Shown here: positions 16,294-25,942 of the stretch, one piece after another
Layout of the letters: each line of letters opens with the position of its first letter
How positions within the stretch are numbered: the first letter of the stretch is position 1
Assembly (NCBI GenBank): GCA_029959285.1
Contig: JASCOE010000011.1
Coordinates: forward strand, 1-64,000
Direction: 5' to 3'
DNA length: 64,000 bases
From: Flavobacteriaceae bacterium PS02337
Lineage (GTDB): Bacteria > Bacteroidota > Bacteroidia > Flavobacteriales > Flavobacteriaceae
Translations under genes and position numbers: made by a program
Notes under the pieces: generated by a model
What the model saw: the letters and a program-made list of their open reading frames with translations, nothing else
The model's database searches: none
Told to the model about the DNA's origin: nothing

Positions 16294-19200
16294 ATTATGG
16301 CTCTTTAAGTGTAAATGTTAGTCCATATCAAGTTGGAGATGTTGTCAGTTATGTGGTAACTGCTACGAACAACCCTTTAGTACCATTAGGACTAAGTGGT
16401 AATATAAAATTAGATGGAGGAGGTTATGCGAATTTTCCAAAAATAAACTCTACCGATCCTGTAGCCCAGTGGCCAAAAGGTAATTATACTATAGATATAA
16501 CTACTCCGTGTGGTACAAAAAGTATTAATGTTTCTGTAGCAGGTTATTCAGCTACTATATTAGATTCATATACAACAACACCGGTCTGCGGAGGATTTAA
16601 TTATGTGATGAATGGAAGTTTTGATTCGCCATCTTCTTATAACGTTATAATTATTTCTGGACCTTCCAGTGTCGGAGAGAAAAGAGATATGGGAAGCACA
16701 ACAGCTTCACTCCCTTTTAATGGACTGGGTTACGGAACTTATGTTTTTGGTCTTCGTGTAAAAGGAGGGACTGTAAATGTCCTTACCCAAACAGTCACTT
16801 ACGACGCCAATAATGCCATTACCGTTGATAAAACCAATACGGGAGGCTATGTATGCGCTTCAGGAGCAACAAATGGAGTTTTAACAATAACGGCAACGAC
16901 AAATTCACCTGCTCCTGGCAATGTTCTGGAATATGCTTTAAGCACCGACGGCGGAGCAGTTTATGGGCCATACCAGAGCGGCAATACTTTTGGTGGACTT
17001 ACCGATAACACCTATTTTTTCAGGGTAAAAGACGGCTGCTTGAATGTTATTACCCAATCGGTACAGATTGGGGTGGCGGCAGCTCCGGATGCTACCGCGG
17101 ATGGACAGAATACGCCTGCGACACTCTGTAATTCCGCATCTGGAACAATCCAGCTTGATGTTGATGTATTTGGCGCGCTTTCCTACCTGTGGGCAGGTCC
17201 GGGAATAAATGCATCAAATCAGGACCAGAAAGATCCATTGATTAACAGCGCTGATTTAAGCGTGGGAGCAAATAACTACACCTGTACCGTCACTTTTGGA
17301 GCACCGTGCAGCAGCAGCACCGTTTCCAATTTAACTATTAATATCAATGCGCTTCCTAATATAACGGTTACCAATCCGGCTCCGGTCTGCACGCCTGGAA
17401 CAGTCAATCTTACAGATTCTGCCATTACGGCGGGAAGCGCTTCGGGGCTTTCATATACTTATTTTTCAGATGAGCAGGCGACTATTGCGGTGGCAGATCC
17501 TGCTACGGTAAGTATAGCAGACACTTATTATATAAAAGGTACAGATGCCAACGGCTGCAGCAGTGTAGCGCCCGTTGTAGTTACAATCAACGAACTTCCG
17601 CAGGCTGTTGTTTCATATCTATCGCCATACTGCCAGACAGGAACTGCACTTCCAGAACAATTGGGCATTGCGGGAGGAGTCTACACTTCGGACGCAGGCT
17701 TAAGCATTGATGCGGGTACAGGAGAAATAAATTTGGCAGCATCCAGTCTGGGAAACCATACCATTGCTTATGCTTTTAATGACGGAAGCTGTTCTAATAC
17801 GGTAACGGCAGATATTACAATCAATCCTCTTCCAACAGCAGCGATAAGCTATCCGAACGGACCTTACTGCAGCAGGGGGACGGCGACATCTGTCGAAACA
17901 GGAATTACGAGCGGACAGTACAGCGCAGATGCAGGACTTGTCATAGACGAGCTGACAGGTGATATTGATCTTTCCGCTTCTGTGCCCGGAACTTATACGG
18001 TTACTTATGAATTCAGCAACGGAACATGCTCTAATGTCACCACTGCCGCAATCACGATAAACCCGACCACGCTTCCTTCAGCTCTGGCTGATGCTACGGG
18101 CGAATGTTCGGCATCCCCGGCTGCTCCGACACTTACGGATCCGTGCGCAGGGATTATCACTGGAACCACAGCGGCAGCTTTCCCAATCACGGCGCAGGGA
18201 ACAACGGTTGTAACATGGAGTTTTGATTACGGAAACGGCTACACCCAGACCGTGAACCAGAATGTGATTATCAAAGATATCACAGCCCCAGCGGTCCCAA
18301 TATTGGCAGATGCAACGGGAGAATGTTCAGTAGCTTCAATAACACCGCCAACCGCAGCAGATAACTGCGGTGGAACAATAACGGGAACCACCGCAACGGT
18401 TTTCCCGATAACGGCACAGGGCACAACAGTGGTTACATGGAGTTTTGACGACGGAAATGGAAATATCTCAACAGCGAACCAGAATGTGATTATAAAAGAT
18501 GTTACGGCTCCAGCAGTTCCAATACTGGCGGATGCAACGGCGGAATGTTCAGTAGCTTCAATAACACCTCCAACCGCAGCAGATAACTGCGCGGGAACAA
18601 TAACAGGAACCACCACAACGGTTTTCCCGATAACGGCACAGGGAACAACAGTAGTGACATGGAGTTTTGATGACGGAAACGGAAATATCTCGACAGCGAA
18701 CCAGAATGTGATTATCAAAGATGTAACCGCTCCGACAGTTCCAATACTGGCAGATGTTACGGGAGAATGTTCGGCCACACCGACAGCTCCGACAACAATG
18801 GACAACTGCGCGGGAACAATAACAGGAACAACGGCGACAGCTTTCCCAATCACAGCGCAGGGAACAACGGTGGTGACATGGAGTTTTGATGACGGAAACG
18901 GGAATATCTCAACAGCGAACCAGAATATCATAATCAAAGATATCACCGCTCCAGCAGTTCCAATACTTGCAGATGTTACGGGAGAATGTTCGGCTACACC
19001 GACAGCTCCTACGGCAGCAGATAACTGCTCGGGAACAATAACAGGAACAACAGCGACAGTTTTCCCTATCACGGCACAGGGAACAACGGTGGTGACATGG
19101 AGTTTTGATGACGGCAACGGGAATGTTTCAACGACAAATCAGAATGTAATAATCAAAGATGTAACCGCTCCAACAGTTCCAATATTGGCAGATGCAACTG

Positions 19201-21140
19201 CAGAATGTTCATTAGCCTCCTTAACTATTCCGAACGCGATGGATAACTGCGCGGGAACAATAACAGGAACCACTACGGCAGTTTTCCCGATCACAGCTCA
19301 GGGAACAACGGTAGTGATGTGGAGTTTTGATGACGGCAACGGAAATATCTCAACGGCGAACCAGAATGTGATTATAAAAGATATCACGGCTCCGGCAGTT
19401 CCAATATTGGCAGATGCAACTGCAGAATGTTTAGTAGCTTCCTTAACGATTCCAACCGCAGCGGATAACTGCGCAGGAATCATAACGGGAACCACCACAA
19501 CGCTTTTCCCGATAACGGCACAGGGAACAACGGTGGTGGCATGGACTTTTGATGATGGAAACGGGAATATCTCGACAGCAAACCAGAATGTGATTATAAA
19601 AGATATCACCGCTCCGACAGTTCCAATACTTGCAGATGTTACGGCAGAATGTTCAGTAGCCTTCTTAACAATTCCGACCGCAGCGGATAACTGCGCGGGA
19701 ACAATAACAGGAACAACGGCGACAGTTTTCCCGATAACGGCACAGGGAACAACAGTGGTTACATGGAGTTTTGATGACGGCAACGGGAATATCTCGACAG
19801 CGAACCAGAATGTGATTATTGATGATATAACTCCGCCTTCAATGCCGGTTCTTGCCGATATAACAGGACAATGCAGCGTAACGCCGTCAGCACCGACAGC
19901 CACGGATGCCTGCGCGGGAATAATAACGGGAACCACGATAACGGCTTTTCCGATAACAAATCCCGGAACGACAGTTATTGCCTGGACTTTTACAGACGCA
20001 AACGGAAACAGCGTAACGGCAAACCAGAATGTGATTATCAGCCAGATCGCCTTGGCGGGAGCAGAGACAGCTGCCTGTTCGTCCGCACAGCCGGGATATA
20101 ATATTACCTTGTCGGTAACGGGTCAAGGGCCATTTACGGCAACAGGAACCGGAGCGCCGGGAATATGGTCAGGAAATGAATGGACATCGGGACTTATCAG
20201 TTCGGGAACCAATTACAGTGTAAATCTGCAGGATTCGAGCGCCTGCAATACAGTGGCAGTTGCGGGAGCTTCTCCAAACTGCTGCCGCTTCAGCGTGATC
20301 TGTCCGACTTTCCAGCCCGTTTCAGTGCAGTGCTACGATGAGCTCCCTTCGGCGGTGAGCCTGACAGAAGCGCAGTTCGAAGCCTTAGGAAACGGTGACG
20401 GGCGCATAGCCGACACCCGATGCGGCGCGGTTGAGGTAACCGCATCCAACAGTGCAGATCCGGGCTGTAATGCCAACGTGATCAGGACTTATACAATAAC
20501 GGAATATGCAGACACCAACAATAACGGCGTTCGCGATGCGGGAGAGAATACCGTTCTGGATACGGCAGTCTGCACGCAGACAATATTAATCCGCGATACC
20601 ACGGCGCCTGTTTTTGCAGAAACGCTTCCCGATGCAGTGATAAATGCAGATTGTGATACCATTCCGCCGGCTCCTGCTTTGACGGCAACGGATAGCTGCG
20701 GCAGCGCATCGGTTGCATATGAGGAGCAGAAAATCGATGGGGACTGCGCGAGCAGATATTCGCTGGTCAGAACCTGGACGGCATCGGATAAATGCGGGAA
20801 CCAGAACTCATTTGTTCAGACGGTAAATGTTTCCTGCGTTGAGGAGGTTTATAATGCCGTATCGGCAAACGGAGACGGACTCAACGACAGTTTTTTCATT
20901 AAAGGGATAGACTGCTATCCGAACAATGTTGTGAAAATCTACAACAGATATGGGGTAATAGTATATGAGAAAAACGGCTATGACAATGTTACCAATCCGT
21001 TTGCGGGCTTCTCAGACGGACGAGCCACCATTGCCAAAGGAAACAAACTCCCGACAGGAACCTATTTCTATACCCTGGAATATGACAGCAACGGAAGAAA
21101 GATCGAAAAAGCAGGTTATCTGTATGTGGATAGCCAGTAA
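16260..21140 (+). CDS. Giant HYR-repeat protein with T9SS type B sorting domain (main part)
   Basis: The frame carries about 1,615 residues from the frameshift point; a TTG at 16260 is only the formal start. Its order is: immunoglobulin-like modules (to about 18070), nine HYR-like repeats (about 18077-20041), a spacer with paired Cys, and a gliding-motility-type C-terminal domain (YNAVSANGDGLNDSFFIKGI, KIYNRYGVIVYEKNGYDN, LPTGTYFYTLEY). The last is the T9SS type B signal, so the product would be exported and attached to the surface, probably for adhesion. From roughly 17000 on the DNA is visibly richer in G+C than its surroundings. Without a signal peptide this frame alone would not be secreted. 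Confidence 0.85.
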   Translation: MWTDNNGPNYLNYGSLSVNVSPYQVGDVVSYVVTATNNPLVPLGLSGNIKLDGGGYANFPKINSTDPVAQWPKGNYTIDITTPCGTKSINVSVAGYSATILDSYTTTPVCGGFNYVMNGSFDSPSSYNVIIISGPSSVGEKRDMGSTTASLPFNGLGYGTYVFGLRVKGGTVNVLTQTVTYDANNAITVDKTNTGGYVCASGATNGVLTITATTNSPAPGNVLEYALSTDGGAVYGPYQSGNTFGGLTDNTYFFRVKDGCLNVITQSVQIGVAAAPDATADGQNTPATLCNSASGTIQLDVDVFGALSYLWAGPGINASNQDQKDPLINSADLSVGANNYTCTVTFGAPCSSSTVSNLTININALPNITVTNPAPVCTPGTVNLTDSAITAGSASGLSYTYFSDEQATIAVADPATVSIADTYYIKGTDANGCSSVAPVVVTINELPQAVVSYLSPYCQTGTALPEQLGIAGGVYTSDAGLSIDAGTGEINLAASSLGNHTIAYAFNDGSCSNTVTADITINPLPTAAISYPNGPYCSRGTATSVETGITSGQYSADAGLVIDELTGDIDLSASVPGTYTVTYEFSNGTCSNVTTAAITINPTTLPSALADATGECSASPAAPTLTDPCAGIITGTTAAAFPITAQGTTVVTWSFDYGNGYTQTVNQNVIIKDITAPAVPILADATGECSVASITPPTAADNCGGTITGTTATVFPITAQGTTVVTWSFDDGNGNISTANQNVIIKDVTAPAVPILADATAECSVASITPPTAADNCAGTITGTTTTVFPITAQGTTVVTWSFDDGNGNISTANQNVIIKDVTAPTVPILADVTGECSATPTAPTTMDNCAGTITGTTATAFPITAQGTTVVTWSFDDGNGNISTANQNIIIKDITAPAVPILADVTGECSATPTAPTAADNCSGTITGTTATVFPITAQGTTVVTWSFDDGNGNVSTTNQNVIIKDVTAPTVPILADATAECSLASLTIPNAMDNCAGTITGTTTAVFPITAQGTTVVMWSFDDGNGNISTANQNVIIKDITAPAVPILADATAECLVASLTIPTAADNCAGIITGTTTTLFPITAQGTTVVAWTFDDGNGNISTANQNVIIKDITAPTVPILADVTAECSVAFLTIPTAADNCAGTITGTTATVFPITAQGTTVVTWSFDDGNGNISTANQNVIIDDITPPSMPVLADITGQCSVTPSAPTATDACAGIITGTTITAFPITNPGTTVIAWTFTDANGNSVTANQNVIISQIALAGAETAACSSAQPGYNITLSVTGQGPFTATGTGAPGIWSGNEWTSGLISSGTNYSVNLQDSSACNTVAVAGASPNCCRFSVICPTFQPVSVQCYDELPSAVSLTEAQFEALGNGDGRIADTRCGAVEVTASNSADPGCNANVIRTYTITEYADTNNNGVRDAGENTVLDTAVCTQTILIRDTTAPVFAETLPDAVINADCDTIPPAPALTATDSCGSASVAYEEQKIDGDCASRYSLVRTWTASDKCGNQNSFVQTVNVSCVEEVYNAVSANGDGLNDSFFIKGIDCYPNNVVKIYNRYGVIVYEKNGYDNVTNPFAGFSDGRATIAKGNKLPTGTYFYTLEYDSNGRKIEKAGYLYVDSQ
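18077..20041 (+). repeat. Nine tandem 219-222 bp coding repeats (HYR-like)
   Basis: Each unit encodes 73-74 residues around FPITAQGTTVVTWSFDDGNG, NQNVIIKD(I/V)TAP and (A/G)ECS...DNCAGTITGTT, with one Cys pair per unit (the sixth has ECL in place of ECS). For example, GTTTTCCCGATAACGGCACA recurs at 18399 and 18621, exactly 222 bp apart. The middle units are nearly identical in DNA; the first and last are diverged. This pattern favours unit gain and loss by recombination. Confidence 0.9.
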
Positions 21141-21162
21141 TTAAAATATAATTCTATAAATG

Positions 21163-21195
21163 AAAAAGACCTCAATTATTTGAGGTCTTTTTCTT
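21163..21195 (+). terminator. Intrinsic terminator of the giant T9SS gene
   Basis: AAAAAGACCTCAA pairs with TTGAGGTCTTTTT with a 4-base loop, followed by T-rich sequence. It also faces the small convergent Cys gene. Confidence 0.8.
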
Positions 21196-21211
21196 TGAAA
21201 TTAAGTTTCAT

Positions 21212-21367
21212 TTATTTTTTAGAGCAACAAGATTTTTTATCTTTTTTGTCTGTGGTTTTTTTACAACAAGATTCTTTTTTAGCTTTTTCTTTTGCAGGCT
21301 TTGTCTCTTGAGCACTTACGCCAATTGTAAATAAAGCAACGGTAATGATTGTAATTACTTTTGTCAT
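21212..21367 (-). CDS. 51-residue secreted protein with two Cys-Cys pairs
   Basis: The minus strand from the ATG at 21367 reads MTKVITIITVALFTIGVSAQ, a clear signal peptide. The mature 31 residues are Lys-rich, with CC pairs at residues 34-35 (KESCCKK) and 47-48 (KKSCCSKK), then a TAA stop at 21212. A signal peptide, a patterned Cys content and terminator-bounded placement make it a real gene despite its length. Thiol-rich tails of this type often bind soft metals such as copper, and a copper cluster lies 2 kb away. No function can be assigned. Confidence 0.65.
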   Translation of the reverse strand: MTKVITIITVALFTIGVSAQETKPAKEKAKKESCCKKTTDKKDKKSCCSKK

Positions 21368-21498
21368 TGTTAATTTAATTTATTTTTTGTTAGAGAATTG
21401 TAATTGGTGAATCAAATATAGGAACATTTCTTAAGGCTGATTCTTACAATTTAGTTAATGTTTTTGTAAAAAAAATAAGTTCAAAAATATTAGATAAT

Positions 21499-22182
21499 TT
21501 AGAAGCCAAAAGCAATTTTTCGCTCTTTATATTTCCCTTTTTCTATAATCCAAACTATTTCATAACCGCCAGCTCCGTCGCTGTTACTGGAAGTTATATA
21601 TAAGATGTTGTTCTTTTTGTCGAAATTAATTTTGGTGTTAAAAAGATTAGGTTCGAATAAATCGTCAAAAGCATTTTTAGGAAGTTCAATAGTCTTGTTA
21701 TCAATTACTAGAGTTATATTTTTATAAGTTCTTTTTGGAATTCCTCCATCGGTTCCCCAAAAATCTTTTCCGTTAATCTTTTTAAGTATCGATTTGTCAT
21801 TTTTAAGAAAGGTTAATTTTGCTGAATTTGATTCGAAATTTTTACTTTCAATATTAATATCAATTCCATCTTTCTTAAAAATAACTTGACTTCGAGTTTC
21901 TTTGATTAAAGGGATTTTTGTGAATTCAGATAAATAATGAACTCTATCTTTGTATAAATAACCATTTCTGTCTTTGTTGTTTTTAGAATAATCAATATTG
22001 ATCCAATTTTTTTCTGGTTCGAAACAATACACTACAAAACCATTATTTAATTGATCAGAAATATTATTTCCTGTTTTTGCTTCTTTTCTAATATTAACAA
22101 AACCATCTCGATCTGAAATTATGGCAAATTGAGCAAATGAAATATTTGAAAAGAAAAAGAGTAGAATTGAAATTAACTTCAT
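21499..22182 (-). CDS. Secreted bacterial SH3-like domain protein
   Basis: This 227-residue protein has a signal peptide (MKLISILLFFFSNISFAQ). A bacterial SH3 motif follows at about 20-75: FAIISDRDGFVNIRKEAKTG, then NNGFVVYCFEPEKNWINIDY. The rest is an unassigned beta-rich domain. It forms a tail-to-head pair with the 104-residue membrane protein upstream (gap 10 bases). SH3_3-type domains often bind peptidoglycan or proteins. Function unknown. Confidence 0.65.
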   Translation of the reverse strand: MKLISILLFFFSNISFAQFAIISDRDGFVNIRKEAKTGNNISDQLNNGFVVYCFEPEKNWINIDYSKNNKDRNGYLYKDRVHYLSEFTKIPLIKETRSQVIFKKDGIDINIESKNFESNSAKLTFLKNDKSILKKINGKDFWGTDGGIPKRTYKNITLVIDNKTIELPKNAFDDLFEPNLFNTKINFDKKNNILYITSSNSDGAGGYEIVWIIEKGKYKERKIAFGF

Positions 22183-22192
22183 TTTTACTTGA

Positions 22193-22507
22193 TTATTTAC
22201 GATCGTATGATCTCTTTATTAAATATTGGATAAGAATAATGAACAATATAATTATTGATATCAAGATTTCTAAACCTATTAATCCAACAAATGGCATTCC
22301 GCAGTGAATTTGTCCGTTTGATTCCGCTCGCAATCTGTATGAAAGCACTTTAAATGCAATGATGAAGAATATAAATTGAGCAAGAAAGGTAATTAAACAG
22401 ACTTTAAAAAAAGTTAGTTTTATGCTTTCGACAATTGCTTTTCTTCCGAAGATAATTTGAAAAATGATCGGTAAAGCCAGTAATAAAAGAAAAAGAGTTT
22501 GGTTCAT
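22193..22507 (-). CDS. Small membrane protein of unknown function
   Basis: This 104-residue protein has three hydrophobic helices (about 4-20, 31-56 and 73-97) and a basic C-terminus (KRSYDRK). No family is recognised. It lies 10 bases upstream of the SH3-like gene, so they are probably co-transcribed. Confidence 0.55.
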   Translation of the reverse strand: MNQTLFLLLLALPIIFQIIFGRKAIVESIKLTFFKVCLITFLAQFIFFIIAFKVLSYRLRAESNGQIHCGMPFVGLIGLEILISIIILFIILIQYLIKRSYDRK

Positions 22508-22668
22508 AAAGTTAAGAGTATAATATGCTTATTCCAAAAGTAATGCCATTATGCAATCCATGCTTTTCCTATTTTGTTAATTACCCATTTCTCTTTCATC
22601 TTTCTGATGAATATTCGATGTCAAGATATTATAAACATATACTTTATAAGTAAATATGAACTAAAAGA

Positions 22669-23430
22669 TTAGAATTTTTTTAATCTTTCTTCTCTATCCA
22701 ATTTTATTTTGTCATTCTTTTCTTTTTGTAATTTATCCATATTAGGAATGATTTTATCACTTTCACTTATATAAATATCGAAATCAAAAATTTCAATACT
22801 ATTATTTATCTCTACTTCACAATATTTATTGATTTTTAAATCAAACGTAAGTAATGCTCTTATTTTATTCTCTTCAGAAGCAAAAAAATACTGATAAAAA
22901 CTATTTTTATACTTTTTGAATTTTAAATCCTTACAAGTATTGGGTGTTGTTTTTTCTTCTGATTTATGTCCTTTTCCCTTGTATTTTTCCAAAATTATAT
23001 CTCTATACTCCTTTGATAAACTAGCACTCATGTAAAACAAATTATCATTTTTAAATTTTAAAAGGAGATTTTTTATATATACACCATTGGTTAAAAAAAT
23101 AGGAATAAAAATAACTTTAATGGAATCGTTTAATGAAGCTATTTCCATATTGTATGAACTTTTTATGTTCTCGAAATCTGGTTTGACTTCATATGCTATT
23201 GATTCATCTAGTGGTTCATTATTAAGTTCACTTTGGGCAACTTTATACAATAAATAATCTTCTTTATTTTTTATAGTTGGTAATCCATAAATGTTACAAC
23301 TGAGACAGATGTTCGAAAAATCTCGGAATGTTGTAGAATTAATTATTAAAGATCCAATACGATTTGGACAATCTTGAGCATAATTAATATTGTATATTAG
23401 TAAAATGTATAAAAAATATATTTTTTTCAT
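22669..23430 (-). CDS. Secreted hypothetical protein
   Basis: This 253-residue protein has a signal peptide (MKKIYFLYILLIYNINYAQ). A Cys cluster follows at residues about 21-46 (DCPNRIG and ICLSCNIYG), and the C-terminus is highly charged (KLQKEKNDKIKLDREERLKKF). The composition is strongly AT-rich. I recognise no family. It is separate from its neighbours by 80-160 bases. Confidence 0.55.
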   Translation of the reverse strand: MKKIYFLYILLIYNINYAQDCPNRIGSLIINSTTFRDFSNICLSCNIYGLPTIKNKEDYLLYKVAQSELNNEPLDESIAYEVKPDFENIKSSYNMEIASLNDSIKVIFIPIFLTNGVYIKNLLLKFKNDNLFYMSASLSKEYRDIILEKYKGKGHKSEEKTTPNTCKDLKFKKYKNSFYQYFFASEENKIRALLTFDLKINKYCEVEINNSIEIFDFDIYISESDKIIPNMDKLQKEKNDKIKLDREERLKKF

Positions 23431-23510
23431 GAATTAATAATTTTAAAAACACAAATTTAGTAGCTATCGAGAGCACAATTTTATGGTAAACCGTAATTTT
23501 TTCTTTTTTA

Positions 23511-25754
23511 TCAATAATTCAAGTTAACCCCAAATCCAATTCCCATATCGCTGTCATAATGTGTTGTGATTCCGAAGTTTCGGGCAACGATATATTTCAA
23601 TCCCGCCATATATTCTTTATCTGTATTCCACATCAAATTCATTCGAAGTCTTTGCGAAAGCGGAATGTCTTTTCGTTCAAATTGCAAACGAACATTTCCA
23701 TCGGTATAAACCTCAACTTGTGCTTTTATCAGCATTGGCAAAGTATATTCAGCACCTAAACTAAAAACAGAGCGATTGTCTTTAGTGTTTTTCTGTCCAA
23801 AAAGATTTTGTTCCTGTTCGTCCATTCCCATTTTTCGGTAACGCCAATCAAAACCTATAAAAGGCATCAACCATTGATTTTTTCCGATATATCTTCCAAT
23901 ATGAGTTTCAGTTTCATAACCATGTTTGTCGTTGTAACCTAATCTCCATTCCGTTCCGATGCTCCAACGTGTGTTGCTGAACATCGCTTCACCGTCATTT
24001 CCATTAGTAGCAAAATCATTTTCTGCCATAAAATGAAACATTCGATCATCCATTTTCAACATTTTAAAAGCCATTTCAGGATGATGAATCAACGGATTTG
24101 GAGCTGAATTTTCATAACTAAAAATCCTTCCCATTCCAGCCATCATATGATACAAAATGTGACAGTGAAAAAACCAGTCGCCATCGGCATTTGCTTGGAA
24201 TTCGATTGTATCAGTTTCCATTGGCATAATATCAATAACATTTTTTAGCGGAGAATAATCTCCGTGTTCATTTAGAATTCTAAAATCATGTCCGTGTAAA
24301 TGCATCGGGTGGCGCATCATCGAACCATTGTATAAAACGATACGAACATTTTCTCCTTTTTTAATTAAGATTTTATCAGTTTCAGAAACTACTTTATTGT
24401 CCAAACTCCAAACGTAACGATTCATGTTTCCAGAAAGCGTAAAGCGTAATTCTTTAACAGGTGCATCTTTTGGAAGATTCGTTTTAAAAGGAGATTTCAG
24501 CATTCCGTAATTCAAAGTCACAATTTCATGAGTTTCAGTGCTGTCACTTTCCATTTTCATCTCTTCCATATTATGATTGGAATGGTCCATTTTTGGTTTC
24601 GAATTTTCATCTTCACCTGAAATTTCAGGATACATTACGGCATTCATATCCATTTTGTTCAAAGACATATTCATGCCCATATCGTTCATTTCGCCGTTCA
24701 TTTTCATCATATCGTTCATCATTTTCATTCCTTCAAAATATTTTAATTTCGAAAGATGATGCACAGGCTGTTTGTCTCCATTTCCTAAAAACAAAGATGC
24801 AGATCCCGTTCTGTCTTCGGCTGTAGCCAAAAAGGCAAAAGATTTATTGTTTTCTGGAATTGTAACGACAACATCGTAAGTTTCAGAAACCGCAATAATT
24901 AAACGATCGACTTCTACTGGTTCTACATCATTTCCGTCGCTGGCCACAACGGTGATTTTTCCTCCGCCGTAAGTCAGCCAGAAATAACTCGAAGCACCAC
25001 CATTGGCAATTCGTAATCTTACTTTTGAGCCAGGTTTAAAATCCGAAAGCTGTTGTTCATTTTTCCCATTAATGAGAAACTTTTCATAATAGACATCGCT
25101 GACATCCATCGCATTCATTCGTTTCCATTCATTGGTTACTTTGGTCGAAAAATGTCCTTGTTTTAAAGCTTCGGTATAACTTTGAGTCGTTCCTTTTTTT
25201 ATCGCAAACCAATCGTTGGCATTATGAAGCATTCGCTGAATATTCTCAGGTTTCAAATCTGACCATTCACTTAAAATAACCGGAATTGTCGGTAAATCGT
25301 CAATTCCTTTTCGAATTGTTGAATCGTCTTTTTTCTTATTGATGATAAAAAGTCCGTATAAACCAATTTGTTCTTGCAAACCAGAATGACTGTGATACCA
25401 ATACGTTCCGTTTTGAATAATCGGAAACGAATATTTATGAGTTGTTCCTGGTTCAATTGGCATTTGTGTTAAATACGGAACACCATCTTCTTTATTAGGA
25501 AGAAACAATCCGTGCCAGTGCATCGAAGTGGTTTCTTTTTTTAATTCGTTATGAACATAAATTTCTGCAATATCGCCTTCGGTAAAAGTCAGAGTCGGCA
25601 TCGGAATTTGTCCGTTTACTGCAATCGCACGTTTTTCTTTACCCGAAAAATTGACAATTGTATCACGAACATATAAATCGTAACGTACGACTTTCTGCGC
25701 TTTTAGCTGAAAAGCAATTAAGAAAAGTATAAGGATATATTTAATATTAATCAT
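23511..25754 (-). CDS. Periplasmic multicopper oxidase with C-terminal beta-barrel-like domain
   Basis: This 747-residue protein has a signal peptide (about 1-19) and cupredoxin domains with all four copper motifs: TSMHWHGLF, GTYWYHSHSG, RHPMHLHGHDF and WFFHCHILYHMMAGM. A Met-rich stretch (KMMNDMMKMNGEMNDMGMNM, then NHNMEEMKM) lies at about 340-400 and fits cuprous ion binding. After the last copper motif (~545) come about 190 residues with alternating aromatic strands (GTEWRLGYNDKHG, PFIGFDWRYRKMG, the terminal GIGFGVNLNY), resembling the outer-membrane copper protein CopB. Role: periplasmic Cu(I) oxidation and detoxification. It is followed upstream by the CopA gene on the same strand. Confidence 0.88.
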   Translation of the reverse strand: MINIKYILILFLIAFQLKAQKVVRYDLYVRDTIVNFSGKEKRAIAVNGQIPMPTLTFTEGDIAEIYVHNELKKETTSMHWHGLFLPNKEDGVPYLTQMPIEPGTTHKYSFPIIQNGTYWYHSHSGLQEQIGLYGLFIINKKKDDSTIRKGIDDLPTIPVILSEWSDLKPENIQRMLHNANDWFAIKKGTTQSYTEALKQGHFSTKVTNEWKRMNAMDVSDVYYEKFLINGKNEQQLSDFKPGSKVRLRIANGGASSYFWLTYGGGKITVVASDGNDVEPVEVDRLIIAVSETYDVVVTIPENNKSFAFLATAEDRTGSASLFLGNGDKQPVHHLSKLKYFEGMKMMNDMMKMNGEMNDMGMNMSLNKMDMNAVMYPEISGEDENSKPKMDHSNHNMEEMKMESDSTETHEIVTLNYGMLKSPFKTNLPKDAPVKELRFTLSGNMNRYVWSLDNKVVSETDKILIKKGENVRIVLYNGSMMRHPMHLHGHDFRILNEHGDYSPLKNVIDIMPMETDTIEFQANADGDWFFHCHILYHMMAGMGRIFSYENSAPNPLIHHPEMAFKMLKMDDRMFHFMAENDFATNGNDGEAMFSNTRWSIGTEWRLGYNDKHGYETETHIGRYIGKNQWLMPFIGFDWRYRKMGMDEQEQNLFGQKNTKDNRSVFSLGAEYTLPMLIKAQVEVYTDGNVRLQFERKDIPLSQRLRMNLMWNTDKEYMAGLKYIVARNFGITTHYDSDMGIGFGVNLNY

Positions 25755-25790
25755 GGATTATAATTTTAAATCAATTGAACACAATTTATT

Positions 25791-25926
25791 TTTAACACAT
25801 AGAGACATAGATTTTTTGTCTAAAAAAAGGAGAATAAAAGAAACTAGTTTCCACACATAGCTATGTGTATTGAAATAAGTGAAACGCCTTTACGCGCAAT
25901 GCAAAGCTATGTTTCTATGTGTTAAA
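25791..25926. repeat. Intergenic inverted repeat, ACACATAG family
   Basis: TTTAACACATAGAGACATAG at 25791-25810 is mirrored by CTATGTTTCTATGTGTTAAAA at about 25907-25926 (near-perfect). An inner palindrome, ACACATAGCTATGTGT, lies at 25852-25867. It fills the gap between the P-ATPase and multicopper oxidase genes. Confidence 0.7.
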
Positions 25927-25942
25927 ATAATTTCATCCCAAC

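Noticed and set aside
18239-19936. Long antisense open frames (292 and 212 codons) across the HYR repeats
   Set aside because: They are a by-product of the repeats: one open minus-strand frame is copied with each 222-bp unit. The products are Val/Ala-rich with no start context or known motif.
18077-20041. CRISPR-like regular repeats
   Set aside because: The repeats are 219-222 bp, contiguous, coding, and have no spacers or cas genes.
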